DNA from: UBA1724 sp016302315 | Lineage (GTDB): Bacteria > Verrucomicrobiota > Lentisphaeria > Oligosphaerales > Oligosphaeraceae | Direction of reading: 5' to 3' | NCBI GenBank assembly: GCA_016302315.1 | Contig: JAEDNW010000053.1 | Location: 1-14,440 of the forward strand | Length of the DNA stretch: 14,440 bases | Part shown: piece after piece, positions 1-7,880 of the stretch | Layout: the number at the start of each line of letters is the position of its first letter | Numbering within the stretch: the first letter of the stretch is position 1 | Notes under the pieces: model-generated | Database searches by the model: none | Told to the model about the DNA's origin: nothing | The model's input: only the letters and a program-made list of their open reading frames with translations | Program-made: the position numbers and the translations under genes

Positions 1-11
1 CGTGAGATTTT

Positions 12-39
12 GGGGAGGCTGGTGGTGGGGGAGGGAGGG
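12..39 (+). other. G-rich tract, putative G-quadruplex motif
   Basis: Runs of G at 12-15, 27-31, 33-35 and 37-39 give four tracts of three or more. The first loop is long (11 nt) and the other two are a single A. It lies about 130 bases upstream of the nadB start. The motif is visible directly, but any structure or function is inference; a G-rich stretch can arise by chance in GC-rich DNA. The rest of 1-165 holds no gene I can support and no convincing sigma-70 promoter. Confidence 0.35.
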
Positions 40-165
40 TGTCACGCACGGGAAAACCTGGTTTACATTAAGCGGATTCTTCGGGGCGTGTTTAGGGAAA
101 CTGGGGTGTCCGGATTTCCTTGATTCTTCCTTCTTTTTTTGTCGCCCTGCTAGAGAATACTTACG

Positions 166-1848
166 ATGTCCAACGATTCCCAGAAGCGCATCTTTACGGA
201 TTTTCTTGTGATTGGTTCGGGTCTGGCTGGCCTGACCGCGGCACTGGAAGCGGCGAAGCATGGAAAGGTGCTGGTGGTCACCAAGGCCAGGGCGGAGGAT
301 TGCAACACGCGGTATGCCCAGGGGGGGATTGCCTGTGTCATGTCCGGGGACGAGGCGGCCTTTGAGGCCCATGTCCAGGACACCCTGGTGGCGGGGGCGG
401 GGTTGTGCAAGGCCGACGTGGTGCGTGCCATTGTGAAGGCGGGGCCGGAGCGGGTCCGCAACCTCCAGGAGCTGGGATGCCATTTCACCCTGCAGAAGGA
501 AGTGACGCCGGATGTGCCTCCCGCCCAGGGCAATGAGTTCCATCTGGGACGGGAAGGAGGGCATTCCGCCCGCCGGATTCTCCATGCCGGCGACATCACC
601 GGAGTGGAGGTCTCGGATGTCCTTATCGCCCGGTGCCGGGAGAATCCCAATGTGACCATGCTGGAGAACCATCTGGCTGTGGATCTGATTTCCACCCGGC
701 ACATTGACTGGCAGGGTGACAACGTGTGCCTGGGGGCCTACGTGATGGACACGGTCAGCCGGGAGATCCACACGGTGGTGGCCAAGCAGACCTTCCTGGC
801 CACCGGGGGTGCCGGCAAAGTCTACCTGTGCACCTGCAATCCGGATGTGGCCTGCGGTGACGGCGTGGCCATGGCCTACCGGGCCGGGGCGGAAATCTCC
901 AACATGGAATTCTACCAGTTCCATCCCACCATCCTCTTCCATCCCCATGCCAAGTCCTTCCTGATTTCCGAGGCCGTGCGGGGAGAGGGCGCCATCCTGA
1001 AGATCCGGAAGGGGAACGACTATGTGACCTTCATGGAGAACTACCACAAGCTGGGGTCTCTGGCGCCGCGGGACATTGTGGCCCGGGCCATCGACAACGA
1101 GCTGAAGCGCACCGGCCAGGAGTGCGCCTGGCTGGACATCCGGCACAAATCCGAGGAATTCCTCCGGGCCCGCTTCCCCAACATCTTCGCCTGCTGCCTG
1201 AAATTCGGCATCAACATGGCCACGGACCTGATCCCCGTGGTGCCCGCCGCCCACTACTGCTGCGGAGGCGTCCGCACGGATGTGAACGGGGTGACCTCCG
1301 TGAAGAATCTCTATGCCATCGGAGAGTGCGGATGCACCGGCCTCCACGGGGCCAACCGGCTGGCCTCCAACTCCCTGCTGGAGGCGGTGGTGGTGGCCAA
1401 TTTCGCCGTCAAGCACGCCATCGCCCAGGAAGGGGAGGCCCACGGCGGCATCACCCCGGAGATGATCCCCGACTGGGAGTCCGGAAATGCCGTGGATTCC
1501 GATGAACAGATCGTCATCACCCACAACTGGGACGAAATCCGCCGCCTGATGTGGGACTACGTGGGCATTGTCCGAAGCAACAAGCGCCTGGAACGGGCCA
1601 AGAACCGGATCCGGATGATCCGCAAGGAAATCGAGAAGTACTACTGGAACTTCCTCCTGACGCCGGACCTCATCGAGCTGCGGAATCTGGCCAGTGTGGC
1701 GGAGATGATCATCGACGCCGCCTCCGCCCGCCGGGAATCCCGGGGACTCCACTACAATCTGAACTACCTGCCTTCGGCGGATCCCGAAAGCCAGGGAAAG
1801 GATTCCGTCCTCCGGATGCCCCAGAAATTCGAGCTGCGCTTCCAGTGA
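166..1848 (+). CDS. nadB: L-aspartate oxidase (NadB)
   Basis: FAD enzyme that oxidises L-aspartate to iminosuccinate, the first step of de novo NAD synthesis in the cytoplasm; oxygen or fumarate can accept the electrons. The 560 residues match the family (E. coli about 540). The N-terminal dinucleotide-binding motif GSGLAG is at residues 17-22, followed by NTRYAQGGI (47-55) and the NadB hallmark REGGHSARR (129-137), where E130 aligns with the substrate-side Glu. FHPT is at 252-255, SEAVRGEGA at 268-276, and RD..ARA at about 302-308. AAHYCCGG (361-368) carries the active-site His363, and GLHGANRLASNSLLE (392-406) is the FAD/Arg motif. The C-terminal helical domain ends with RRESRGLHY (522-530). 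These features separate it from the succinate dehydrogenase and fumarate reductase flavoproteins of the same superfamily. nadA and nadC are not in the window. The ATG has only a weak purine stretch (AGAGAA) upstream. Confidence 0.93.
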   Translation: MSNDSQKRIFTDFLVIGSGLAGLTAALEAAKHGKVLVVTKARAEDCNTRYAQGGIACVMSGDEAAFEAHVQDTLVAGAGLCKADVVRAIVKAGPERVRNLQELGCHFTLQKEVTPDVPPAQGNEFHLGREGGHSARRILHAGDITGVEVSDVLIARCRENPNVTMLENHLAVDLISTRHIDWQGDNVCLGAYVMDTVSREIHTVVAKQTFLATGGAGKVYLCTCNPDVACGDGVAMAYRAGAEISNMEFYQFHPTILFHPHAKSFLISEAVRGEGAILKIRKGNDYVTFMENYHKLGSLAPRDIVARAIDNELKRTGQECAWLDIRHKSEEFLRARFPNIFACCLKFGINMATDLIPVVPAAHYCCGGVRTDVNGVTSVKNLYAIGECGCTGLHGANRLASNSLLEAVVVANFAVKHAIAQEGEAHGGITPEMIPDWESGNAVDSDEQIVITHNWDEIRRLMWDYVGIVRSNKRLERAKNRIRMIRKEIEKYYWNFLLTPDLIELRNLASVAEMIIDAASARRESRGLHYNLNYLPSADPESQGKDSVLRMPQKFELRFQ

Positions 1849-1922
1849 GGCAGCCTTTCCTTCCCTTTCCCATCCCCTGATCCTGAATCCCATCACCCCC
1901 CCCTGAGGAGAGACGACAGACT

Positions 1923-2597
1923 ATGTTGAGATGCCCGAAGTGCGGAACTGACAATCTGCTGAGCGCGGTCTTCTGCCGTGGATGCGGCGAACGCATGAAC
2001 CTGGATGAGATCAAGCCGGACGATTTCCAGAATATCGGCACCAAGAAGGACTCCACCACCATGCAGAACATCATCGGCGGCGCCATCATCGGCGTGCTGG
2101 TGGTGGTCTTCCTGGTGGGATTCATGTTCCCCAGCTGCGGCGCTCTCTCCACCACGGAGGAGGGGCAGAAGGCGGCGGCGGACAAGTATTTGAGCACGCC
2201 CAAAGGCGAGTACACCGACCAGGAGATCACGGACTTCTGCAATTACATGCTGGCCCGGAACACGACGGAGAGCGATGGCCCCGCCATCAAGCGTATCTCC
2301 GTGCGGTGCCTGGAGGACGGCAAGGTGAAGACCTATGTCCGGGCCGTCTTCTTCGGGTTCCTGCCTGCCACAGTGACGGTCACCTGCGATGTCTCCGCCT
2401 CCGACTCCGTCAACCTGAATGGCGGCGGCGTGAAGATCGGGCTTCTGCCTGTCCCGGAGGGGCTGGAGGATTCCCTCTTCTACCCGGTGAGGTCCGCCTG
2501 TTCCGGCATCATGCGGGATGTCAATACGAGGGTGAAGGATATCCAGGTGGAGGAGGGGAAGGCCACCATTTCCCACGGCAGAGTCCGGCTGGAGTAG
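1923..2597 (+). CDS. Zinc-ribbon single-pass membrane protein, unknown function
   Basis: 224 residues that I do not recognise as a named family. The N-terminus carries two CxxC knuckles (C4-C7 and C18-C21), a zinc-ribbon fold of the kind found in many short bacterial membrane proteins. A strongly hydrophobic helix follows at about 49-70. A polar domain of about 150 residues follows, containing SCG just after the helix, alternating beta-like segments (for example 124-158) and a GGGVK turn near 167-171. With no signal peptide and a cytosolic-type zinc ribbon, the likely topology is N-terminus in and C-terminal domain in the periplasm; this is inference. The start is supported by GAGGAG at 1905-1910, 12 bases before the ATG. 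It begins 74 bases after nadB on the same strand with no terminator between, so co-transcription is possible. No enzymatic motif is visible. Confidence 0.85.
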   Translation: MLRCPKCGTDNLLSAVFCRGCGERMNLDEIKPDDFQNIGTKKDSTTMQNIIGGAIIGVLVVVFLVGFMFPSCGALSTTEEGQKAAADKYLSTPKGEYTDQEITDFCNYMLARNTTESDGPAIKRISVRCLEDGKVKTYVRAVFFGFLPATVTVTCDVSASDSVNLNGGGVKIGLLPVPEGLEDSLFYPVRSACSGIMRDVNTRVKDIQVEEGKATISHGRVRLE

Positions 2598-2637
2598 CGC
2601 CGTAGTCCTTCCTGTCTTCCCTGGCTCTTCCTTCTGC

Positions 2638-2647
2638 CCGGCGCCGG
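2638..2647. repeat. Perfect 10-bp GC palindrome
   Basis: CCGGCGCCGG sits in the gap between the zinc-ribbon gene and the debranching enzyme. It is self-complementary and could be a protein-binding site or chance. It has no T-run, so it is not a terminator. Confidence 0.25.
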
Positions 2648-2707
2648 TGAGGCGAGGTGGAGGGAAGGGCTGTGCCCCAGGCTTTTTCCCGATCCCCGCC
2701 TTCTGCT

Positions 2708-5700
2708 ATGGCTTCCCATCCTTCGTCCCGCGCCTCCCTTCCTGTCCTGGAGCAGCGTCCCTCTCCTCATGCCCGTGTGGTGCGCCACGTGGGGGATTCC
2801 CTGCGGATCACCCTCACCCTGAACCGTCCGGTGCAGGGCAAGGCCTTTGTCCGCACCAATCTGGGCCACGGGGAGGTGCAGCGTCAGGAAATCATCAGCC
2901 AGGTGGAGCAGGAGGTCGCGCCTTTGGGGCGGGACTGGCGGGATCTGCCCATGCGGCAGACCGGCACCGCCCACTATGAGGTGCGCCTGCCCCTGACGGA
3001 GGTGGGGGTCTTCTCCTTCATGTGCCTCTTCCAGGAGGAGAACACGGGGGACATCTTCTGGCCCCGGGGGGAGAATGCCCAGGTGAAGGTGATCTCCGAA
3101 CTCTACGCCGCCGGGAACAGCATCTACAACGCCTTCGTCCGGCAGTTCGGCGAAAATATTTCCGGCGGGGCCATTCCGGAGGAAAGCCGCCAGGCGGCGG
3201 AACATCTGGATGGGAAAAACTTCACGGTCATCCCTCCCTCCGGCACCTTCCGCAATCTCCAGTCCAAGCTGGATTTCATCATCGGGGAGATGGGATTCCG
3301 GATTCTGCAATTCCTTCCCGTCCATCCCACCCCCACCACCTTCGCCCGGATGGGACGCTTCGGCAGTCCCTTCGCGCCCCTGGACTTCTTCGACGTGGAC
3401 GCCTCCATGGCGGAGTTCGACCAGCGCACCACCCCGCTGGAGCAGTTCCTCCAGTTGGTGGACCAGGTCCATGCCCGGGGAGCCAAGGTCTTCCTGGATC
3501 TGCCCATTGACCACACGGGCTGGGCCAGCGTCCTGCAGTCCCACCATCCGGAGTGGTTTGCCCGGACGCCGGACGGGGCCTTCCAGTCTCCCGGCGCCTG
3601 GGGCGTCGTCTGGGCGGATCTGTGTAAGCTGGACTTTTCCCACAAGGAGTTGTGGCGTCGTCTGGCGGAGGTGTTCCTCCACTGGTGCCGCCACGGGGTG
3701 GACGGATTCCGGTGCGATGCCGGCTACATGATTCCCGCCCCGGTCTGGAAATACATCGTGGCCAAGGTGCGCCAGCAGTTCCCGGACACCCTCTTCTTCC
3801 TGGAGGGGCTGGGCGGAGGTCAGGAGGCCACCACCCGGCTGCTGGAGGATTCCGATCTGGACTGGGCCTACTCCGAACTCTTCCAGAACTATTCCAGCCA
3901 GGAGATGGGACGCTATCTGGAGTTCTCCTCCGCCTATTCCGCCGCCCACGGCGCCCTGGTGCACTTTGCGGAGACCCACGACAATGCCCGCCTGGCGGAG
4001 AAGTCTCCCGCCTGGGCCCGCCTCCGGGTGGCCCTTTGCGCCCTCTTCGCCCCCGCCGGATGCTTCGGCATCGCCAACGGGGTGGAGTGGTATGCCACGG
4101 AGAAGATCGATGTCCACGGTGCCTGCTCCCTGAACTGGGGGGCGCAGGAGAACATGGTGCCACTGCTGGCCTCCCTGAATGCCCTGCTGAAGCGCCATCC
4201 CGCCTTCCGCTGTGATGCCCGTCTCCGGGTGCCCTACGGGGCGGGCGGCAGTGCCGTGGGCCTGCTCCGGGAACCCCGGGGAGACGGGGAGCACACCCTG
4301 CTGGTGGTGGTGAATCCCAAGACCGACGAGGCGGCGGAATACCACTGGCACTTCCAGGAGTTTGATCCCGGAAGCCGTCCCGTGGATCTGCTGACGGGAA
4401 AACCCCTGCCCGCCACCCTCCAGGAGTGTCTCTATCATGTCCATTTGAAGGCGGGGCAGGTGCTCTGCCTGTGCCGTCCCGGCCGCCAGAATCTGGCCAG
4501 CACCCCCTACGGAGCCCTGGAACGGCAGCAGCTGCGGGCCACGGCGATGCGTCTGCGGGTCTCTCTCCAGGGCATGCAGGATCTGGAGGAGATCCAGGCG
4601 GAGGACGACGCCTACGCCCTCTTCCAGAATCCCCGGGAGTTCCTGGCGAAATTGGCGGGGGAGAAGCAGTATCTTCCTCTGGTGGAGTGGTCTCCGGAGC
4701 AGGACGGGAACCGCCAGGTTCTCCTGCCGGTGGATCATTATACCCTCATTACCCACGAGAATCCCTTCCATGTCCAGATTTCCATGGGCGGAGTGGTCCA
4801 CGAGCTTCTTCATTCCGTGCCCCAGAAGGGAGGGCGTCACTTCGCCTTCCTGCGTCCCTTTGGCCATCGGGTCACCCGTCCGGCGACGGTGAACCTCCAG
4901 CTCACCGCCTATACGCAGGAGCATCAGGTGAAGCGTTTCCAGACCTCCGGTCTGGTGCTTCCGGTGGAGGGGGCTCCCTCGGTGCTCCGCCGCATCACCC
5001 GGCGGGAATTGACGCCCCGTCACTGTGCGCTGGCCACCAACTGCTTTGGCAGTTACGGGCTGGTGCGGGGCATGTGGGGCAATCTGGAGGGGCAATACGA
5101 TGCCCTCCTGGCGGTGAACCAGAATCCCCGCTGCCCCTCGGACCGCACGTTGGTGCTGGCCCGGGTCCGTGCCTGGCTGATTCATCACGATTTCGCCCAG
5201 GAGATCCACGCCAATTGCCAGGTGGACTTCGCCACGACGGACCGCAATACCGCCTCCTGGCATTTCATCGTACCCTCCGGCATGGGCGGCAATGCCTATC
5301 TGGCCATCCGCTACGAAATGGAGCCGGAGGAAAACCGGTGCCGCCTCATCTTCACCCGGTGCCCGCCCCCGGAGGAGGCGGAGGCCTTCCCCTCCATGGA
5401 TGCCAACTCCCCCGTCACCCTGATCCTCCGCCCCGATGTGGATGACTGCTGCACCCATGATCCCACCCTGGCCTTCCAGGGGGCGGAACGCAGATTTCCC
5501 CAGAAAGTCACCCCCGCCGGCAATGGATTCGTCTTCTCCCTGGATAGCGGAAACCGCCTGGAAGCCCGCATGAGCCGGGGCGTCTTCCTCAAGGACGGGG
5601 AATGGAACTACAATCTCCATAACGCCCTGGAGGCGGAACGGGGACTGCGGGCAAACCGGGACCTCTACAGCCCGGGACACTTCCGCCTGGAGCTGAAGCG

Positions 5701-7021
5701 GGGCGAGGCCGCCGTCCTGGAGGTCGCCGTTCTGCCGCCCGGCGCTCCGGCCCTGGCCACTCCCGAGGAGCCCCGGAAGAAGCCGCCCTTCCATGAGCGC
5801 AATGCCCAGGTGAGCCTGCGCCAGGCGCTGGAGGAGGCCATGGAGGCCTTCGTGGTCAACCGGGAGGAGCGGAAGACCATCATTGCTGGATATCCCTGGT
5901 TCCTGGATTGGGGACGGGATACCCTGATCTGCCTCCGGGGACTGGCGGCGGCAGGACGCCTGGAGGACGTGGCCGCCACTATCCTCCAGTTCGCCTCCTT
6001 TGAGGAGCAGGGAACCCTGCCCAACATGATCGCCGGGGAGAATGTCTCCAACCGGGACACGGTGGACGCCCCCCTCTGGCTCTTCAACGCCGTGGGGGAA
6101 TACGGACGCTTCGCGGGCAGGAAGGCCCTGAAGACTCTGCTGGGAACCTCCTGCGGGAAGAGAACCCTGCTCCAGGTGCTGGAATCCATTGTCCAGGGCT
6201 ACCGCCAGGGCACCCCCAACGGCATCACCGTGGATCCCGAGTCCCAGCTGGTCTTCAGCCCCTCCCATTTCACCTGGATGGATACCAATTACCCCGCCGG
6301 CACCCCGCGGGAGGGCTATCCCATTGAAATCCAGGCCCTCTGGCATCAGGCCCTGGTCTTCCTGGAAACGGTGACGGGCAAGGCGGAATACGGCCAGTGG
6401 GCGGAAAAGGTCCGTCAGTCCGTCCAGAGGTACTATCCCTCCCGGGAAAATGTGGGTCTGGCGGACTGCCTCCATGCCGCCCAGGGCACTCCCGCCGCCC
6501 GGGCCGTGGCGGACGACGCCTGCCGCCCCAATCAGCTCTTCGCCCTGACCCTGCCCGGCCTGATCACCGATCCCGCCCTGCGGCGCCGGGTCATCTGCGC
6601 CACGGGACACCTTCTGGTGCCGGGAGGCATCCGCACCCTGGCCGACCAGAAAGTGGAAGTGCTCCAGCCGGTCTACAAAGACGGACATCTTCTCAACAAC
6701 CCCTCCTTCCCCTACTGGGGAGAATACAAGGGGGACGAGGATACCCGCCGGAAACCCGCCTATCACAATGGCACCGCGTGGCCCTGGGTCATGCCCTCCT
6801 TCTGCGAGGCGCTCCTGCAGACCTACGGCGCCTCCGCCCGGGGGGCCGTCCAGGCGCTGCTCCATACCACCGCCATGCTGCTGCGCAGGGGATGCCTGGG
6901 ACAGCTGCCGGAGATCCTGGACGGCGACGCTCCCCACCGGACCCGGGGCTGCTGCGCCCAGGCCTGGAGCGTCACGGAGGCCTATCGCCTGGTGAGACTG
7001 TGGGAGGAGATGAAGGAATGA
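2708..7021 (+). CDS. Bifunctional-type glycogen debranching enzyme (GH13 + GH133)
   Basis: 1437 residues, predicted to combine 4-alpha-glucanotransferase and amylo-alpha-1,6-glucosidase activities for glycogen breakdown. After an N-terminal beta-type domain, the GH13 barrel shows all conserved regions: DLPIDH (264-269), GFRCDAG with nucleophile D337, FFLEG with acid/base E366, and ETHDN with H424-D425. Around residue 778, TNCFGSYG...QYDALLAVN resembles the GDE_N domain of bacterial GH133 proteins. The C-terminal barrel has the GH133 signatures AGYPWFLDWGRDT (1060-1072), TWMD (D1192), GYPIEIQALW (E1207), RPNQ (about 1273) and YHNGTAWPW (from 1352). Eukaryotic AGL/Gdb1 has the same two activities in one chain, but here the C-terminal half looks bacterial. 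The start is uncertain: the ATG at 2708 follows a pyrimidine-rich leader like those of skp and the symporter, while an in-frame GTG at 2657 would add 17 residues. It is translationally coupled to the HAD gene downstream. Confidence 0.9.
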   Translation: MASHPSSRASLPVLEQRPSPHARVVRHVGDSLRITLTLNRPVQGKAFVRTNLGHGEVQRQEIISQVEQEVAPLGRDWRDLPMRQTGTAHYEVRLPLTEVGVFSFMCLFQEENTGDIFWPRGENAQVKVISELYAAGNSIYNAFVRQFGENISGGAIPEESRQAAEHLDGKNFTVIPPSGTFRNLQSKLDFIIGEMGFRILQFLPVHPTPTTFARMGRFGSPFAPLDFFDVDASMAEFDQRTTPLEQFLQLVDQVHARGAKVFLDLPIDHTGWASVLQSHHPEWFARTPDGAFQSPGAWGVVWADLCKLDFSHKELWRRLAEVFLHWCRHGVDGFRCDAGYMIPAPVWKYIVAKVRQQFPDTLFFLEGLGGGQEATTRLLEDSDLDWAYSELFQNYSSQEMGRYLEFSSAYSAAHGALVHFAETHDNARLAEKSPAWARLRVALCALFAPAGCFGIANGVEWYATEKIDVHGACSLNWGAQENMVPLLASLNALLKRHPAFRCDARLRVPYGAGGSAVGLLREPRGDGEHTLLVVVNPKTDEAAEYHWHFQEFDPGSRPVDLLTGKPLPATLQECLYHVHLKAGQVLCLCRPGRQNLASTPYGALERQQLRATAMRLRVSLQGMQDLEEIQAEDDAYALFQNPREFLAKLAGEKQYLPLVEWSPEQDGNRQVLLPVDHYTLITHENPFHVQISMGGVVHELLHSVPQKGGRHFAFLRPFGHRVTRPATVNLQLTAYTQEHQVKRFQTSGLVLPVEGAPSVLRRITRRELTPRHCALATNCFGSYGLVRGMWGNLEGQYDALLAVNQNPRCPSDRTLVLARVRAWLIHHDFAQEIHANCQVDFATTDRNTASWHFIVPSGMGGNAYLAIRYEMEPEENRCRLIFTRCPPPEEAEAFPSMDANSPVTLILRPDVDDCCTHDPTLAFQGAERRFPQKVTPAGNGFVFSLDSGNRLEARMSRGVFLKDGEWNYNLHNALEAERGLRANRDLYSPGHFRLELKRGEAAVLEVAVLPPGAPALATPEEPRKKPPFHERNAQVSLRQALEEAMEAFVVNREERKTIIAGYPWFLDWGRDTLICLRGLAAAGRLEDVAATILQFASFEEQGTLPNMIAGENVSNRDTVDAPLWLFNAVGEYGRFAGRKALKTLLGTSCGKRTLLQVLESIVQGYRQGTPNGITVDPESQLVFSPSHFTWMDTNYPAGTPREGYPIEIQALWHQALVFLETVTGKAEYGQWAEKVRQSVQRYYPSRENVGLADCLHAAQGTPAARAVADDACRPNQLFALTLPGLITDPALRRRVICATGHLLVPGGIRTLADQKVEVLQPVYKDGHLLNNPSFPYWGEYKGDEDTRRKPAYHNGTAWPWVMPSFCEALLQTYGASARGAVQALLHTTAMLLRRGCLGQLPEILDGDAPHRTRGCCAQAWSVTEAYRLVRLWEEMKE

Positions 7022-7650
7022 GCCTGTACCTTTTCGATATGGACGGAGTCCTGCTGGACTCCATGCCCCTCTGGGAGCATCTGGGCGAGGATTTCCTGCG
7101 CCTTCACGGCAGGACGCCTCAGCCCGACTTCCGCCAGAGGATCCTGGCCATGTCCATGCCCCAGGCCGCCCGGTATCTGCAGGAGGAGTATGGCTTCTCC
7201 CAGGGGGAGGAGGAGCTGGTGGCGGGGCTGGATGCCTTGGCCCAGGGCTTCTACACGGAGAAGGCGCCGGCCAAGGAGGGGGTGGCCCGGGTGCTGGCCT
7301 CCCTGACGGAAGGCGGGGCGAACCGTTGTGTGGTGGCCACCGCCACGGACCGTCATCTGGCCCAGGCCGCCCTGCGCCGCACCGGCCTCCTCTCCTTCTT
7401 CCAAAACATCTACACCTGCACGGAATTGCAGCTTTCCAAGGATTCTCCCGCCTTCTTTCAGAAGATCCTGGAGAGGGAGGGGTGCCTTCCGGAAAATGCC
7501 GTGGTGGTGGAGGACGCCCTCCACGCCATCCGTTCCGCCACTGCCGCCCGCATTCCCGTCCTGGCCATCTACGACGAGGCCTCCCGGGAAAACTGGCCTC
7601 AGATTCAGCGTCTGGCCACCCGGAGTCTCCGGGCGTGGGCGGAATACTGA
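7018..7650 (+). CDS. HAD-superfamily phosphatase (subfamily IA type)
   Basis: 210 residues with the complete HAD motif set. Motif I is FDMDGV, with nucleophile D7 and acid/base D9. Motif II is VVATAT (105-110). The motif III lysine is K141, in SKDSPAFF. Motif IV is VVEDA, with E165-D166 for Mg2+. Residues 15-85 form a helical C1 cap containing SMPLWEHLG. Members hydrolyse small phosphoesters, often sugar phosphates, or act as phosphomutases; substrate cannot be read from sequence. The ATG overlaps the debranching-enzyme stop as ATGA, with GGAGG at 7003-7007 inside the upstream gene, so the two are very probably translationally coupled. That suggests, as inference, a sugar-phosphate role in glycogen use. 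The reading frame is open much further upstream, but that stretch is inside the debranching gene in another frame, so this start is preferred. Confidence 0.88.
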   Translation: MSLYLFDMDGVLLDSMPLWEHLGEDFLRLHGRTPQPDFRQRILAMSMPQAARYLQEEYGFSQGEEELVAGLDALAQGFYTEKAPAKEGVARVLASLTEGGANRCVVATATDRHLAQAALRRTGLLSFFQNIYTCTELQLSKDSPAFFQKILEREGCLPENAVVVEDALHAIRSATAARIPVLAIYDEASRENWPQIQRLATRSLRAWAEY

Positions 7651-7663
7651 TTCCCGGCCGTCC

Positions 7664-7685
7664 GCCCCGCCTTCGTCTGCGGGGC
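7664..7685 (+). terminator. GC hairpin after the HAD gene, possible terminator
   Basis: A perfect 7-bp stem, GCCCCGC (7664-7670) with GCGGGGC (7679-7685), closes an 8-nt loop 13 bases after the HAD stop. A run of six T is at about 7705-7710, too far for a classical intrinsic terminator. The hairpin may mark the mRNA end or block a 3' exonuclease. Confidence 0.45.
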
Positions 7686-7715
7686 ATGCCGTGAGGAAAG
7701 GATATTTTTTCCCTT

Positions 7716-7739
7716 CCCTCCGTCCCCGAGGGGGGAGGG
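7716..7739 (+). other. C/G-rich hairpin in the HAD-skp gap
   Basis: CCCTCC (7716-7721) pairs with GGAGGG (7734-7739). CCCC (7724-7727) and GGGG (7730-7733) form an inner stem, with GT bulged on the 5' side and a very small loop. It follows the T-run at 7705-7710 and is not followed by T. Homopurine/homopyrimidine bias makes chance pairing easier here. Confidence 0.35.
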
Positions 7740-7786
7740 GAATTACATTACACACCGTTTGCCGTTTTCGGGGGCACCCTGGTGCG

Positions 7787-7819
7787 CCGGAGACAGGCTT
7801 TGGGTTCTGCCGTCTCTGG
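7787..7819 (+). other. Bulged 11-bp hairpin upstream of skp
   Basis: CCGGAGAC (7787-7794) pairs with GTCTCTGG (7812-7819) through one G-T wobble. After a bulged A at 7795, GGC (7796-7798) pairs with GCC (7809-7811). The loop is 10 nt. It ends 61 bases before the skp start and has no T-run, so it looks more like a 5' leader element than a terminator. Function is unknown. Confidence 0.4.
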
Positions 7820-7880
7820 AACGATGGCGATCCCTCCTTCCTTACCTTTCCCCCACAACCTCCACAGGCCTTTTTGTCCC

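Noticed and set aside
61..165. sigma-70 promoter for nadB (TTTACA at 62-67, or TTGATT at 120-125)
   Set aside because: No -10-like hexamer stands at 16-18 bases from either.
2..211. Short plus-strand open frame at the left edge
   Set aside because: GTG start in G-rich DNA, W/G/F-rich product, overlaps the nadB start, and no ribosome-binding site.
6397..7017. Upstream extension of the HAD gene to 417 residues
   Set aside because: The extension overlaps the GH133 domain in another frame and encodes P/R/G-rich sequence. The HAD fold begins at MSLYLFDMDG with a good ribosome-binding site.
2480..7687. Minus-strand open frame of 1735 codons
   Set aside because: It lies codon-on-codon against the debranching enzyme, has no recognisable domain, and is low-complexity (G, P, R, H rich). 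It is explained by the absence of TTA, CTA and TCA codons in the sense gene.
7782..7880. Upstream extension of skp to 245 residues
   Set aside because: It would bury the signal peptide behind 33 residues and place a hairpin arm inside the coding region.
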